Below the pieces are notes generated by a model that was given only the letters and a program-made list of their open reading frames with translations, ran no database searches and had not been told where the DNA came from. From Kordia sp. TARA_039_SRF (GTDB taxonomy: Bacteria > Bacteroidota > Bacteroidia > Flavobacteriales > Flavobacteriaceae), in assembly GCA_006383075.2 (NCBI GenBank), contig SMNH02000008.1, positions 124,001 to 188,000 of the forward strand: 64,000 bases of DNA, written 5' to 3'. The translations under genes were made by a program, and so were the position numbers. This document shows positions 27,161 through 36,183 of this stretch, piece after piece (position 1 is the stretch's first letter; each line of letters begins with the position of its first letter).

Positions 27161-27310
27161 ATGACAGAGGAAGAGATTCATATATTAGTATTTTTTTGCG
27201 CTTCAACGATTTTTGTTGTAGGAATACTTCTAGTTGTTACTTTCGTTGTTTTACATAGAAAAAAGCGAAAATTCATCGACTTAGAATCAAAATTAGAGAC
27301 ATTTCCTTAA
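27161..27310 (+). CDS. 49-residue membrane peptide like the kinase N-terminus
   Basis: MTEEEIHILVFFCASTIFVV begins a peptide with one membrane helix and a basic juxtamembrane end (HRKKRKFIDLESKLE). Start is 3 bp after the previous stop. Its pattern closely follows residues 1-45 of the histidine kinase at 27334 (MNDQEVYMLV..., KRKLKFILEKKEAE), so it looks like a partial duplicate of the kinase's anchor. Confidence 0.6.
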   Translation: MTEEEIHILVFFCASTIFVVGILLVVTFVVLHRKKRKFIDLESKLETFP

Positions 27311-27333
27311 AAGGTATTATTTGAAGAAATCTT

Positions 27334-28107
27334 ATGAACGATCAAGAAGTATATATGCTTGTAGCGGCAACATCCACAGTGTTGCTTATTTTGTTAATAA
27401 CAGTGATTATTTTATTTGTGTTCTTTCAAAAACGTAAACTTAAGTTTATTCTTGAAAAGAAAGAAGCTGAAAAGCGATACATGGAAGAAATTGCAAAATC
27501 ACAAATTGAAATTCAAGAACAAGCCTTGCAAAATATGAGTTGGGAATTGCATGATAATATCGGACAATTGTTGTCGGTAGCACGTATGCATATCAATATT
27601 TTAGGAACACAACTAGCACAAGAAAACAAAGGGAAACTCAATGATATTAGCGAAATTGTTGGCAAAAGTCTGCAAGAAATTCGTTTGCTCTCCAAAACCA
27701 TGAATACGGAAATTATCCAAAACATGGGATTGATTAAATCGATAGAAGTAGAGTTGGAGCGTTTTAATAAGCTCAACTTTTTAGTCGCAACGCTAGAAGT
27801 TTCTGGAGAAGAACAAGAATTAGATATCAAAGAAGAAATCATTCTTTTCCGTATTTTACAAGAGTTTTTCTCCAATGCTATCAAGCATTCCAAAGCTAAA
27901 AACCTCACTGTAACCTTACGTTATGAAGCAGATTGCTTGCGTATTTCGGCTCAAGATGACGGTGTTGGTTTTGACGAAGGAGAAATTGAAAAAGGCTCAG
28001 GATTGATCAATATGAAAAGTCGCGCTGCGATTATAAATGCAGAATTTGAGATGAAATCCGAAAAAAATAAAGGAGTTTCCTTAACTTTATCATATCCCTA
28101 TAAATGA
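27334..28107 (+). CDS. Sensor histidine kinase, NarL/HisKA_3 type
   Basis: 257 residues. One N-terminal membrane helix (residues 8-30) then a coiled coil. The dimerisation box MSWELHDNIGQLLSVARMHI near 64 carries the phospho-accepting histidine. The ATPase has the N box FRILQEFFSNAIKHSKAK near 175 and G box QDDGVGFDEGEIEKGSGL near 205. It has no periplasmic sensor, so sensing must come from a partner. Its stop overlaps the response-regulator start (ATGA). Confidence 0.9.
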   Translation: MNDQEVYMLVAATSTVLLILLITVIILFVFFQKRKLKFILEKKEAEKRYMEEIAKSQIEIQEQALQNMSWELHDNIGQLLSVARMHINILGTQLAQENKGKLNDISEIVGKSLQEIRLLSKTMNTEIIQNMGLIKSIEVELERFNKLNFLVATLEVSGEEQELDIKEEIILFRILQEFFSNAIKHSKAKNLTVTLRYEADCLRISAQDDGVGFDEGEIEKGSGLINMKSRAAIINAEFEMKSEKNKGVSLTLSYPYK

Positions 28108-28769
28108 AAATAATGAAAAAACATTCTGTTGTAATTGTAGACGACCATTTGCTCTTTGCACAATCTTTGCAAGGTTTGGTCGATGCATTTGATGAGTTTG
28201 AGGTTTTGTACCATGTAAAGAATGGAAGCGAACTGATAAAAAAATTATTAGAATCTGAAAATGTCCCAGATATTATTTTGTTAGATATCAATATGCCCGT
28301 AATGAACGGTTTTGAAACGATGGAATGGATTAAAGAAAACCGTCCAAGTATTCAAGTATTGGCATTGTCAATGGACGATCATGAAGAAACTATTATCAAA
28401 ATGTTGCGCTTGGGCGCGAAAGGATATTTGCTAAAAGACATTCATCCAGAAATCTTCTACAAAGCCCTAAACGAAGTGATTTCAAACGGAATTTACTATT
28501 CCGAACGTGTGGCAACCACTTTGCTAAATTCCCTTCACGGTAACGATGAAAAAGAAGCTATCAACGGAAAACAGTTAAAAGACACCGAATTAACCTTCTT
28601 GAAGTTAGCCTGTACGGAAATGACTTATAAAGAAATCGCACAAGAAATGTGTCTGAGCCCGAAAACCATCGATGGCTACCGCGAATCTTTATTCAAACAC
28701 TTCAAAGTAAAGAGCAGAATTGGCTTGGTGTTATATGCTATTCGAAATAATTTGGTGAATAGTAAGTAG
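28104..28769 (+). CDS. LuxR/NarL-type response regulator
   Basis: 221 residues. Receiver domain (1-125): IVDDHLLFAQSLQGL near 11 and the phospho-acceptor aspartate in ILLDINMPVMNGFE near 55. The C-terminal GerE/LuxR HTH (150-215) reads YKEIAQEMCLSPKTIDGYRESL near 180. It overlaps the kinase gene by 4 bp, so the two are coupled. An internal ATG at 28113 could also serve. The target promoters are unknown. Confidence 0.93.
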   Translation: MKIMKKHSVVIVDDHLLFAQSLQGLVDAFDEFEVLYHVKNGSELIKKLLESENVPDIILLDINMPVMNGFETMEWIKENRPSIQVLALSMDDHEETIIKMLRLGAKGYLLKDIHPEIFYKALNEVISNGIYYSERVATTLLNSLHGNDEKEAINGKQLKDTELTFLKLACTEMTYKEIAQEMCLSPKTIDGYRESLFKHFKVKSRIGLVLYAIRNNLVNSK

Positions 28770-28974
28770 TTATAGGAACTAGGAATGTAGGAATTAGTTT
28801 TTTAGTGAATAGGCTTTAAAACTATAAGTCTTCTAATTTAATTTTTTGCTTTTTGGATTTTTTAAATGCTGCTTTCAAATTTAGTTTTACCACGTTTTTA
28901 TTGCTCAATTTATAGAAAAGCACAAATTCATTGTCGGTAAAAACTAATACATATAATTGAAAGAAAAAATAATA

Positions 28975-29706
28975 TTACAGCTCAAAATAAGTTGCATCAA
29001 ACGGAACTCGGAAACGCGGACCGTAAATACCGTTTTCACTACGAACGCCACAACCAATCACCATATTGATTTCCGCGCCGCGTGGTAAATTTAAAATCTT
29101 TTTTACGCGTAGGGTATCACTTCCTTCCATCGGACAGGTATCATAACCAATCGCAGCCATGCTTATCATAAAGTTCTGCGCAGCTAATCCAGCACTTTTG
29201 TGTGCCACAATGCGTAAATCGCTCAATCGAACTTGGCGATACACAGGACGAAACAATCCGATGACATTAAAAACAGTATATTTCAACCAACCATAAATTC
29301 CTAAAAAGTCAGGATAAATCGTCGGAATGAGTTTTTTGTAATAATTAATGGCAAACTTTTCTCTTCTAGAATAGTCCTCTTTTGGTTTGTCAAAAAGTTG
29401 TTCGTAAAACTGAATATTCGCTTTTGCACGTTGACGCCATTTGTCTTTTCGTGTTACAACTACGACTAATTGTTTCGCTGTTTTGGCAGCATTCTGTCCC
29501 AAACACGCTTCGGTCATTTGTTTTAAAACAGTTTCATCCGTAATATGATAAAGCTCCCACAATTGTAAATTACTACTCGTAGGTGCTAACACAGCGTTTT
29601 TAAGGCAATTTTTTACCTTTTCGGTATCAATCTCAATGTCTTTATCAAAAACGCGCACAGAGCGTCTGTATTGAATAGCTTCGGAAACTGTTTTTTCGGG
29701 ATTCAT
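28975..29706 (-). CDS. Nitroreductase-family FMN oxidoreductase
   Basis: 243 residues. N-terminal AIQYRRSVRVFDKDIEID at 11 and LAPTSSNLQLWELY near 41 are the FMN-binding signatures of the family; the C-terminal FMISMAAIGYDTCPMEGSDT near 182 and INMVIGCGVR fit too. It probably reduces nitro, quinone or enone compounds with NAD(P)H. It is the last of three genes in a run with penicillin acylase and aldehyde dehydrogenase, and lies 24 bp downstream of the latter. Confidence 0.85.
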   Translation of the reverse strand: MNPEKTVSEAIQYRRSVRVFDKDIEIDTEKVKNCLKNAVLAPTSSNLQLWELYHITDETVLKQMTEACLGQNAAKTAKQLVVVVTRKDKWRQRAKANIQFYEQLFDKPKEDYSRREKFAINYYKKLIPTIYPDFLGIYGWLKYTVFNVIGLFRPVYRQVRLSDLRIVAHKSAGLAAQNFMISMAAIGYDTCPMEGSDTLRVKKILNLPRGAEINMVIGCGVRSENGIYGPRFRVPFDATYFEL

Positions 29707-29730
29707 CTGTAAATTGTTTTGGGACTGATA

Positions 29731-31110
29731 TTAGAAATACTTCAAAAAAATCTTTAAAAGCTTCAACTTTCCTTTGTATGGCGCATAACGCATCGGAACA
29801 TCTAACCATGTTTTTTTGTTTGTGATGGATTTTTTGTGTGAAAAGGTATCAAAACTGTGTTTACCGTGATAGGCGCCAATTCCGCTGTGACCAACGCCAC
29901 CAAAAGGCATTCGGTGATTTACAAAATGTGTAACGGTATCATTAATAGCGCCGCCGCCAAAGGAATGACGTTCAATCATGCGATTGGCAAATTTTTTATC
30001 GTTTGAAAACACGTATAACGATAGTGGTTTTTCGTATTTCGCAATCATGTTTGAAATATCGTCCAACGAAGAATATACTTGAATCGGCAGAATCGGACCA
30101 AAAATTTCATCTTGCATCACGTCGCTATCTAACGAAGGTTCATCAAGCAGTGTAGGAGCAATGTACAAATCGTTTTTATCCACTTTTCCACCATATAATA
30201 CTTTTTCTCCTTCTAACAAGTCTGCCAATCGTTGAAAATTCTTTTCGTTGATGATTCTCGGATAATCGGGCGATTCTTGCGGATTGTTTCCATAAGCCGC
30301 TTCAATTTCGGCAATGAGCGCTTTCATAAAATCAAATTTCACCTGTGCTTGTACAATTAAATAATCAGGTGCAATACAGGTTTGTCCAGCATTTAAAAAC
30401 TTTCCCCACACAATTCGTTTGGCTGTCAGTTTAAAATCAGTGTGAATATCAACAATACATGGATTCTTTCCGCCTAACTCCAACGTTACAGGCGTTAAAG
30501 TGGGTGCTGCGGCTTTGGCTACAATTTTCCCCACATGCACACTCCCTGTAAAGAAAATATAATCCCAACGCTCTGCTAGCAACGTTTCCGACGTTTCAAC
30601 GCCACCTTGCACTACTTTTACATGTCTATCATCAAAAACAGCTGAAACGATTTCTTCTACAATTTGCGAAGTGTTTGGCGTAAGTTCAGAAGGTTTTAAA
30701 ACTACGGTATTTCCTGCTGCTACGGCACCAATTAACGGCGCAATTGCCAATTGATACGGATAATTCCAAGGCGCAATAATCAAGGTAGTTCCGTACGGTT
30801 CTGAATGAATACGGTCTTTGGATGGAAAATTGAGCAAGGCTGGCCAAACACGCTTTGGTTTTGCCCACGATGTTAGTTTTTTTATCGCCAATTTCAACTC
30901 AGAAATGACAATGCTGGTTTCGGTAATGACCGATTCAAATTTTGGTTTCTTAAAATCAGCATACAGCGCATCACAAATAGCATCTTCGCGTGCTTTGACT
31001 TCTTTTAAAAGCTTTTTTAGTGCTTCTTTTCGATAAGAAATGTCATGCGTTTGTCGCGTTTTATAAAAGTCTTTTTGTGCTTGAACGATTTCGGAGCAAT
31101 TGTATTTCAT
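29731..31110 (-). CDS. Aldehyde dehydrogenase, class 3-like
   Basis: 459 residues, the short class 3/fatty aldehyde dehydrogenase type. Signatures: IIAPWNYPYQLAIAPLIGA near 110, FTGSVHVGK near 187, the catalytic glutamate in TLELGGKNP near 210, the catalytic cysteine in NAGQTCIAPDY near 246. It oxidises aldehydes to acids with NAD(P)+. It has no C-terminal membrane anchor but a basic tail. It starts 13 bp after the penicillin acylase stop. Confidence 0.92.
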   Translation of the reverse strand: MKYNCSEIVQAQKDFYKTRQTHDISYRKEALKKLLKEVKAREDAICDALYADFKKPKFESVITETSIVISELKLAIKKLTSWAKPKRVWPALLNFPSKDRIHSEPYGTTLIIAPWNYPYQLAIAPLIGAVAAGNTVVLKPSELTPNTSQIVEEIVSAVFDDRHVKVVQGGVETSETLLAERWDYIFFTGSVHVGKIVAKAAAPTLTPVTLELGGKNPCIVDIHTDFKLTAKRIVWGKFLNAGQTCIAPDYLIVQAQVKFDFMKALIAEIEAAYGNNPQESPDYPRIINEKNFQRLADLLEGEKVLYGGKVDKNDLYIAPTLLDEPSLDSDVMQDEIFGPILPIQVYSSLDDISNMIAKYEKPLSLYVFSNDKKFANRMIERHSFGGGAINDTVTHFVNHRMPFGGVGHSGIGAYHGKHSFDTFSHKKSITNKKTWLDVPMRYAPYKGKLKLLKIFLKYF

Positions 31111-31123
31111 ACGTTTTGATGCT

Positions 31124-33502
31124 TTATTCTAATGTAAGCGTATTTTTTGCATTTTGCTTGATTTCTTCAGTGTTCATCATCATTTTGCGAAATTTTCCTT
31201 GTACATACATTTCTGCTTGATCGTCATAATGCGCGCTGAATGGATTTCCAGATTGTCCTGTTGGCAAAATACTCATGCTGTTTTCAATATCAGAAAAGTC
31301 AACCACACGGCGGGTAGACGGACCAAAATACACATTGTATGTTCCAGAATCATTATAGTGAAATCCTAAATTGTTAATGGTTTCACTCGTAGAAGCAATT
31401 TCGAACGGACCGACGTTAAAGTACGAGCGTAACATTTCTACCTTTCCAATTGGATGTTCGTGCTCCACAGTGTGTACTTTATTCCAAGTCCAATCTTGTA
31501 TATTGTTACCAAATTGAACTTCCAGCAATACGACCATTTCCTTAAAAGATTTGAGTAAAATGTCTTTTCGTGTTTCTTTTTTGTCCGTTGCAATATTGTC
31601 ATACCAAATAGATTCTTGGAAGAGTAGTGGCGCCGTAAAACGTTTGCTAAGATGTGTTTTAAGTAACATTTCAAAGGTGGCAGCATCCAATTCGTCACCA
31701 AAAGTATTTTTTAAATATTGATAGATAAATCGATGATACATGGTTGGAGCAATATCCGTTAGTTGGTTTTCACCATTCCAATTTTTTAAAACCGTTGCGA
31801 CTTCTTTTTCTTTGATAGATAAACCTTCATGCTCAACAACATTCACGACTTCTTTGATTGCTTCCGCGTGTATTTTTGAAGTATTGTCGAGCAACATATT
31901 CATCATATCATTTTTGGTGAATTTGTCGTTGGCTTCAATCAATTCCACAATACGTTTCGCTCTGTTTTCGGGTAAATAATATCCTGGATAGAAACTTCCA
32001 TTAATACTATCAGGCTGATTGTTGGCAGAATATACATAATTCCACGGCGGATTGGTCGCGCGAGGATTTTCAGTAGTGTTTAGAAAGCGAATGGGTTCAT
32101 CTTTTCCAGAAGCACCATTGAGAATTAGTTTTGAGTTCACATGTGCAGGTCGTTCAATGAGTTGTCCTGCCGCGTACCAACCAATATGATCTTCTGCATC
32201 GCCATACATGATGTTGAGTCCTGGCGCATGAATTTTAGGAATGCTTTTTTCAAATTCTGTTTGATTGTTGGCGTGCGACATTAAATAGCAAGCTTCTAAC
32301 AATTCGTTTTTTCGCTGTGTGTAAATCCACGACATCGCTACAGGTTGTTCAAAATCGATTCCATCCGCAATTCCGTTTAAAATCGGTCCGTGATGACTTC
32401 TTTTTACAGTAACAGAAACATCGTCAGCATCTTTTACTTTGATGGTTTTCGTTACTTGAGAATAGTCTGTATATCCGTTGGCAGTTTTGTATTGTGCCGC
32501 ATTTGCGGGATTGTTTTCTTCCCAATAAAAATCAATATCATCATTTTGAAACATGGTCATTCCATACGCAATTTTACGATTGTGCCCTAACAATGGAAAC
32601 GGAGTTCCTGCCAAGTGATATCCGTATATTTCGTAGTTCGGTGTATGTACATGCGCTTCATACCAAACAGATGGCTGCGCAAATCCGATATGAGGGTCGT
32701 TAGCAAATAGTACTTTTCCAGTTGCTGTTTTTTGTGGTGCCAATACCCAACTATTACTTCCGATAAACTGTGGAATTGGTAATGGTTTTAATAGTTTATC
32801 AACGGCAACGGCAAATTCATTTTGAACTTTGGTAGTGTCTTTCGCTTTTGGCGGATAGTTGTGTAAAAGGGTTGTGTTGGGATTAGTTTTTAAGCCTAAA
32901 TCAGCGAGATATTGATTGCCTAATTTTTGGTGAATACTTGTGACGAGCGGATCGGTTTTGTGTGCCATCGCGAAACTGAATGCCATATAGCCAAAAATAT
33001 TGTGTATGTCTTTTATGCTGAATGCTGTTTTGTCTATTCCCGTAAGGTAAAATTCAATTGGCGTGGCGCCATGCGCTATAAACTCGTTAATTCCGTCAAT
33101 ATACGCTTGTGCTAATTGATAACTTTTGGAGTTTTTATCCATTGTTTCAACCGTAATTTCAGACGCTTCATCAATTCCAAGTGCTGCAAAAAAGCGGTCG
33201 GTATCAACCGTAGCTTCTCCAAATACTTCTGATAATCGAGCAGGAGCAATTCTACGAATAATTTCCATTTGCCAAAGTCGATCTTGCGCATGTACAAATC
33301 CTAACGCGGTAAAGGCATCTTTTTCGTTTTGCGCATATATATGGGGAATTCCGTAAGTATCATAATGAATAGTAACTTCTTCTTGGATGTTTTCAATATC
33401 GAAGCTTCCATCATAAGTGGGAAGCAACATTCTGTAAAAAATAAATCCTACGATGAGGAATATTACGATTATGACTCCAATAATTTTAAGGGCTTTTTTC
33501 AC
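31124..33502 (-). CDS. Penicillin acylase-family (Ntn) amidohydrolase
   Basis: 792 residues. It is anchored or secreted by an N-terminal helix (IIGVIIVIFLIVGFIFYRML). The precursor has an alpha part (YGIPHIYAQNEKDAFTALGFVHAQDRLWQME near 50) and a beta part starting at the self-released serine in FIGSNSWVLAPQKTATG near residue 250. ANDPHIGFAQPSVWYE follows. Such enzymes hydrolyse amides, including beta-lactams, acyl-homoserine lactones or acylated peptides; the natural substrate is unknown. It heads the three-gene run with ALDH and nitroreductase. Confidence 0.9.
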   Translation of the reverse strand: MKKALKIIGVIIVIFLIVGFIFYRMLLPTYDGSFDIENIQEEVTIHYDTYGIPHIYAQNEKDAFTALGFVHAQDRLWQMEIIRRIAPARLSEVFGEATVDTDRFFAALGIDEASEITVETMDKNSKSYQLAQAYIDGINEFIAHGATPIEFYLTGIDKTAFSIKDIHNIFGYMAFSFAMAHKTDPLVTSIHQKLGNQYLADLGLKTNPNTTLLHNYPPKAKDTTKVQNEFAVAVDKLLKPLPIPQFIGSNSWVLAPQKTATGKVLFANDPHIGFAQPSVWYEAHVHTPNYEIYGYHLAGTPFPLLGHNRKIAYGMTMFQNDDIDFYWEENNPANAAQYKTANGYTDYSQVTKTIKVKDADDVSVTVKRSHHGPILNGIADGIDFEQPVAMSWIYTQRKNELLEACYLMSHANNQTEFEKSIPKIHAPGLNIMYGDAEDHIGWYAAGQLIERPAHVNSKLILNGASGKDEPIRFLNTTENPRATNPPWNYVYSANNQPDSINGSFYPGYYLPENRAKRIVELIEANDKFTKNDMMNMLLDNTSKIHAEAIKEVVNVVEHEGLSIKEKEVATVLKNWNGENQLTDIAPTMYHRFIYQYLKNTFGDELDAATFEMLLKTHLSKRFTAPLLFQESIWYDNIATDKKETRKDILLKSFKEMVVLLEVQFGNNIQDWTWNKVHTVEHEHPIGKVEMLRSYFNVGPFEIASTSETINNLGFHYNDSGTYNVYFGPSTRRVVDFSDIENSMSILPTGQSGNPFSAHYDDQAEMYVQGKFRKMMMNTEEIKQNAKNTLTLE

Positions 33503-33601
33503 AGGTTGTAGTTTTGTTTAAAACTACGAAAAAATGTTTAGAGTGTGAAGTGTTAATTTAAAAGAAAAAACTCATTAAAAATAAAGTTTTTTCTTTCTTT
33601 T

Positions 33602-33646
33602 TATGGTAAAACCGTAGTCTATTTTCTTAACTTATAACTATCTTTA
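33602..33646 (+). promoter_or_regulatory. Peptide-gene promoter: palindrome plus -7 box
   Basis: TATGGTAAAACCGTA (33602-33616), exactly 22 bp, then TATCTTTA (33639-33646), then 27 bp to the ATG at 33674. Confidence 0.7.
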
Positions 33647-33673
33647 ATACGTTATTAATTAAAAAATACTACC

Positions 33674-33895
33674 ATGTTAAAACAAATTACAAACATTTCG
33701 GGAGTTACACAACTCACTAAAAAAGAACAACAAAAATGTAAAGCAGGATCTCTGAACGATTCATATTATTGTGTTGGAGGGGCATATTTGACAGGAGAAC
33801 CAACTTGTCCTTCATCACATCCTTACATGCATCCGCAAGGGCATTGTCTTTGTTGTAAAAATGAATGGAAGAGTACTTTGATTATAGATGAATAA
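33674..33895 (+). CDS. Small Cys-rich peptide with KKEQ leader, putative exported or RiPP peptide
   Basis: 73 residues. The leader MLKQITNISGVTQLTKKEQQ differs from the LxLKK type and belongs to a flavobacterial group reading MLKxIxN...LxKxEQ, with KAGS where relatives have GG. The core has YYCVGG, then CPSSHPYMHPQGHCLCCKNEW, giving His/Cys pairs that could bind metal. The gene sits behind the conserved palindrome promoter, and a decayed copy follows at 33922. Confidence 0.7.
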   Translation: MLKQITNISGVTQLTKKEQQKCKAGSLNDSYYCVGGAYLTGEPTCPSSHPYMHPQGHCLCCKNEWKSTLIIDE

Positions 33896-33921
33896 ACCAA
33901 AAAATAACCATATTGCACCAC

Positions 33922-34100
33922 ATTAAAACATTACAAACATTATAAAAATTACAAAACTGTCTAAAAAAGAACAACTACGCTTTAAAGCTGGAATAACAAT
34001 AATTGGCAATGTAACTTGTCCAGAAATACATTCGAAAGGACATTGTATTTGTTGTAGTACACGCTGGTATAAAACAGCGAATACAGCTACAACGGTTTGA
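33922..34100 (+). pseudogene. Decayed duplicate of the 33674 peptide gene
   Basis: The 5' end (TTAAAACATTACAAACATT) aligns with the start of 33674 after a 2-bp deletion, and the ATG is gone. A stop (TAA) interrupts the leader. In a second frame the rest reads SKKEQLRFKAG-like leader, then CPEIHSKGHCICCSTRW, matching the CPSSHPYMHPQGHCLCCKNEW core, up to TGA at 34098. The gene-free stretch continues to 34337 with no other feature. Confidence 0.7.
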
Positions 34101-34337
34101 TGATTTTTTGGCTTATGGTTTTGATGTTAGATTGAAACCGTTGTTTGTGAAAATGAACTAAATTTTAAATTTTATAAGAAGACTATTTTATTTGTAATTT
34201 ACTGAATAACAAGAGCTTAATTAGTTTTGTTTTTAAGATTTGTAATTTGTCCAAATTCATAAAACACGAGTATGTTACATTGTTTCTTCTTTTAGAGATT
34301 TATAAATTGAGACTATTATTAACTTAATTTTTAAATT

Positions 34338-34550
34338 ATGAAGAAAAGAAATCTTAAATCGTTGAAACTAAACAAAAAGTCAATTTCAAGAATTAACAAT
34401 CATGAACTTACAGGAGGAACAGGTCTTACAGCTGTTGAATTAAGCTGCCATTGGTTTACATGTCATTCTGTAAACAACGATTGTCCTTCAGCAAATGTAA
34501 AGCCTTATTGCTTCGTAAAGTATACTGAACAAGTTGATTGTGAAGGATAA
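34338..34550 (+). CDS. LxLNKK-leader peptide, putative RiPP precursor
   Basis: 70 residues: leader MKKRNLKSLKLNKKSISRI, then ELTGGTGLTAVELSC with GG near residues 26-27. The core has four cysteines (CHWFTCHSVNNDC, YCFV). It is followed 21 bp later by an AAGCGAAC-stem terminator. The palindrome promoter of its neighbour at 33674 is not found here. Confidence 0.75.
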   Translation: MKKRNLKSLKLNKKSISRINNHELTGGTGLTAVELSCHWFTCHSVNNDCPSANVKPYCFVKYTEQVDCEG

Positions 34551-34571
34551 AAAAACCAAAATATTGATTGG

Positions 34572-34598
34572 AAAGCGAACTTCGGTTCGCTTTTTTTG
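34572..34598 (+). terminator. Terminator of the 34338 peptide gene (AAGCGAA type)
   Basis: Perfect 9-bp stem AAAGCGAAC / GTTCGCTTT, TTCG loop, then seven T. Confidence 0.85.
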
Positions 34599-34618
34599 TG
34601 TCCAGAAATTATAAAAAA

Positions 34619-35674
34619 TTATTCTTCCTCTTCTAATGCTTCAAAACCTGAGTCTATAATTTTGCCTGCTTTTTCATCCAATTCAGGCGTTAATTTTTCA
34701 GCTTTGGCAAAGCTAGATTTTACAATAGAAAATTCAGCATAAAAAGGTAAATGATCAGAGCCAATATCAGATAACGTAGTGATTTTGTGTACTTTTATTT
34801 CTTTAGAAGTAAAAAGCAAATCAATTGGGAATCGTATAAAAAATGGACGTACAGGAAATGTTCCGTGAATTCCTTTTCCGATGCGAGAATCTTCTAAATC
34901 CGCCACTTTGGCAAATAATTTAGCACTTTTCGACCAGCAAACATTGTTGAAATCGCCCGTAACAATACTTGGCGATTTTAATGAGCGCACCAATTTAGCG
35001 ACCTTCATAAATTCTGCTTCTTTCTGTTTGGAAGTAGGTTTTTCGGTTGGACTCGGCGGTGGCGGATGAATTCCTAAAAACACAAAATCATTTCCTTTAG
35101 TGTCGTATAAATGCACTTCCACGGCAGGTCTTTCTTCCGAAATAAAATAATGCGTTTGCGCACTTTCAACTTTAAATTTGGTGTAAAAATGAATTCCGTA
35201 ACGGTTTTCCTTTGGTACTTTATGCGAGAATGAAAATTGTGGTTCTATGGCTTCCAGCGCTTTTTCCCAAGCTTTGTTAGTTTCCAGCGTCAGCAAAATA
35301 TCTGGCTGAACTTCGTTTATCAAAGAAATCAACCGCTCATAAGAAGAATTGCTTTGGAGTACGTTGACACTGAGAATAGAAATAGTATCGTGTGAAGCAT
35401 CTTTCTTCTTGAAAATATTGTGAGTAGGTAAGTAGGGAATGATGATGATGGCTTGATAGATAATGGTAATTCCCAAGAGAATGATAGCGGTAAGAATGTA
35501 GTAATTTTGACTATCAAACATATATACATTCACACCTAAAAAAATGATTTGAATGACCAATAACTGAATTCGAAGATAATCGCAAATACGAAATGTCCAA
35601 TGCGACACGGGAAACGCAGGTAAGTAGCTTACCAACGAAAAGATATAAGATAGTATGGCAATTGTAATGGTCAA
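34619..35674 (-). CDS. Membrane-anchored endonuclease/exonuclease/phosphatase-family protein
   Basis: 351 residues. Residues 1-85 have about three membrane helices. Residues 95-325 are the EEP fold: ISILSVNVLQSN near 95, the Mg2+-binding glutamate in DILLTLETNKAW near 124, VTGDFNNVCWS near 240 and GSDHLPFYAEF near 305. It probably acts as a phosphodiesterase or lipid phosphatase at the membrane. The acidic tail EEEE ends the protein. No operon partner is evident. Confidence 0.85.
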   Translation of the reverse strand: MTITIAILSYIFSLVSYLPAFPVSHWTFRICDYLRIQLLVIQIIFLGVNVYMFDSQNYYILTAIILLGITIIYQAIIIIPYLPTHNIFKKKDASHDTISILSVNVLQSNSSYERLISLINEVQPDILLTLETNKAWEKALEAIEPQFSFSHKVPKENRYGIHFYTKFKVESAQTHYFISEERPAVEVHLYDTKGNDFVFLGIHPPPPSPTEKPTSKQKEAEFMKVAKLVRSLKSPSIVTGDFNNVCWSKSAKLFAKVADLEDSRIGKGIHGTFPVRPFFIRFPIDLLFTSKEIKVHKITTLSDIGSDHLPFYAEFSIVKSSFAKAEKLTPELDEKAGKIIDSGFEALEEEE

Positions 35675-35833
35675 AAGAAATATGTTTAATAAGCGTGAAA
35701 TTACTTATTTACAAAGTAAACTCTTGACTCATTTGCGGTTTATTGTAATTCTTTTTGAAAATTGTTGAATTGATGTATTTGTGGAAGTAGGCATACAAGA
35801 ACGAAAAGATTTAGGGGAAAATCTATCTATACA

Positions 35834-36022
35834 TTAATACCAGAAGCAGTAACCGTTTCCGCCACATCTTCCAGCGTCGCAGAATGTGAATCCGCCACTA
35901 TATGGCTGACAACACGTGTTTCCAGACTGTTGGTAACAACCTCTAACAGGTCGTCCACCACTGATGTTTTGTTGTTCAGATTTACTCAAAACAGTTCCTA
36001 CTTTTGAAATGTTTTTTAACAT
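35834..36022 (-). CDS. Small Gly/Cys-rich peptide with KxEQ leader and GG
   Basis: 62 residues from the ATG at 36022 (MLKNISKVGTVLSKSEQQNI, then SGGRPVRGC). The frame can be extended to 36049, but the internal start gives the leader shared with 33674 and the exact promoter spacing. The core is Gly-, Cys- and Tyr-rich (CCQPYSGG, CDAGRCGGNGYCFWY). It may be a secreted or modified peptide. The palindrome promoter lies 57 bp before the ATG. Confidence 0.7.
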   Translation of the reverse strand: MLKNISKVGTVLSKSEQQNISGGRPVRGCYQQSGNTCCQPYSGGFTFCDAGRCGGNGYCFWY

Positions 36023-36049
36023 GATATAGTATTTTTTGGTTAATAACAC

Positions 36050-36094
36050 AAAAAGTAAGAATTATATCACTAATCAAACTACGGTTACACCGTA
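36050..36094 (-). promoter_or_regulatory. Peptide-gene promoter: palindrome plus -7 box
   Basis: On the minus strand TACGGTGTAACCGTA (36094-36080), exactly 22 bp, then TACTTTTT (36057-36050) followed by G, then 27 bp to the ATG at 36022. Confidence 0.7.
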
Positions 36095-36183
36095 TATTTT
36101 CTTACAGGAAAGAAAAGTAAATCTATATTTATTGAAATGTTTTTTATGAGTGTAGTGTCGTTTAGAAAAACTGAAAACCAACT

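Noticed and set aside
34101-34337. A TAYGG-N5-CCRTA palindrome before the 34338 peptide gene
   Set aside because: TTATGG and AAACCG occur but not at the right spacing or orientation.
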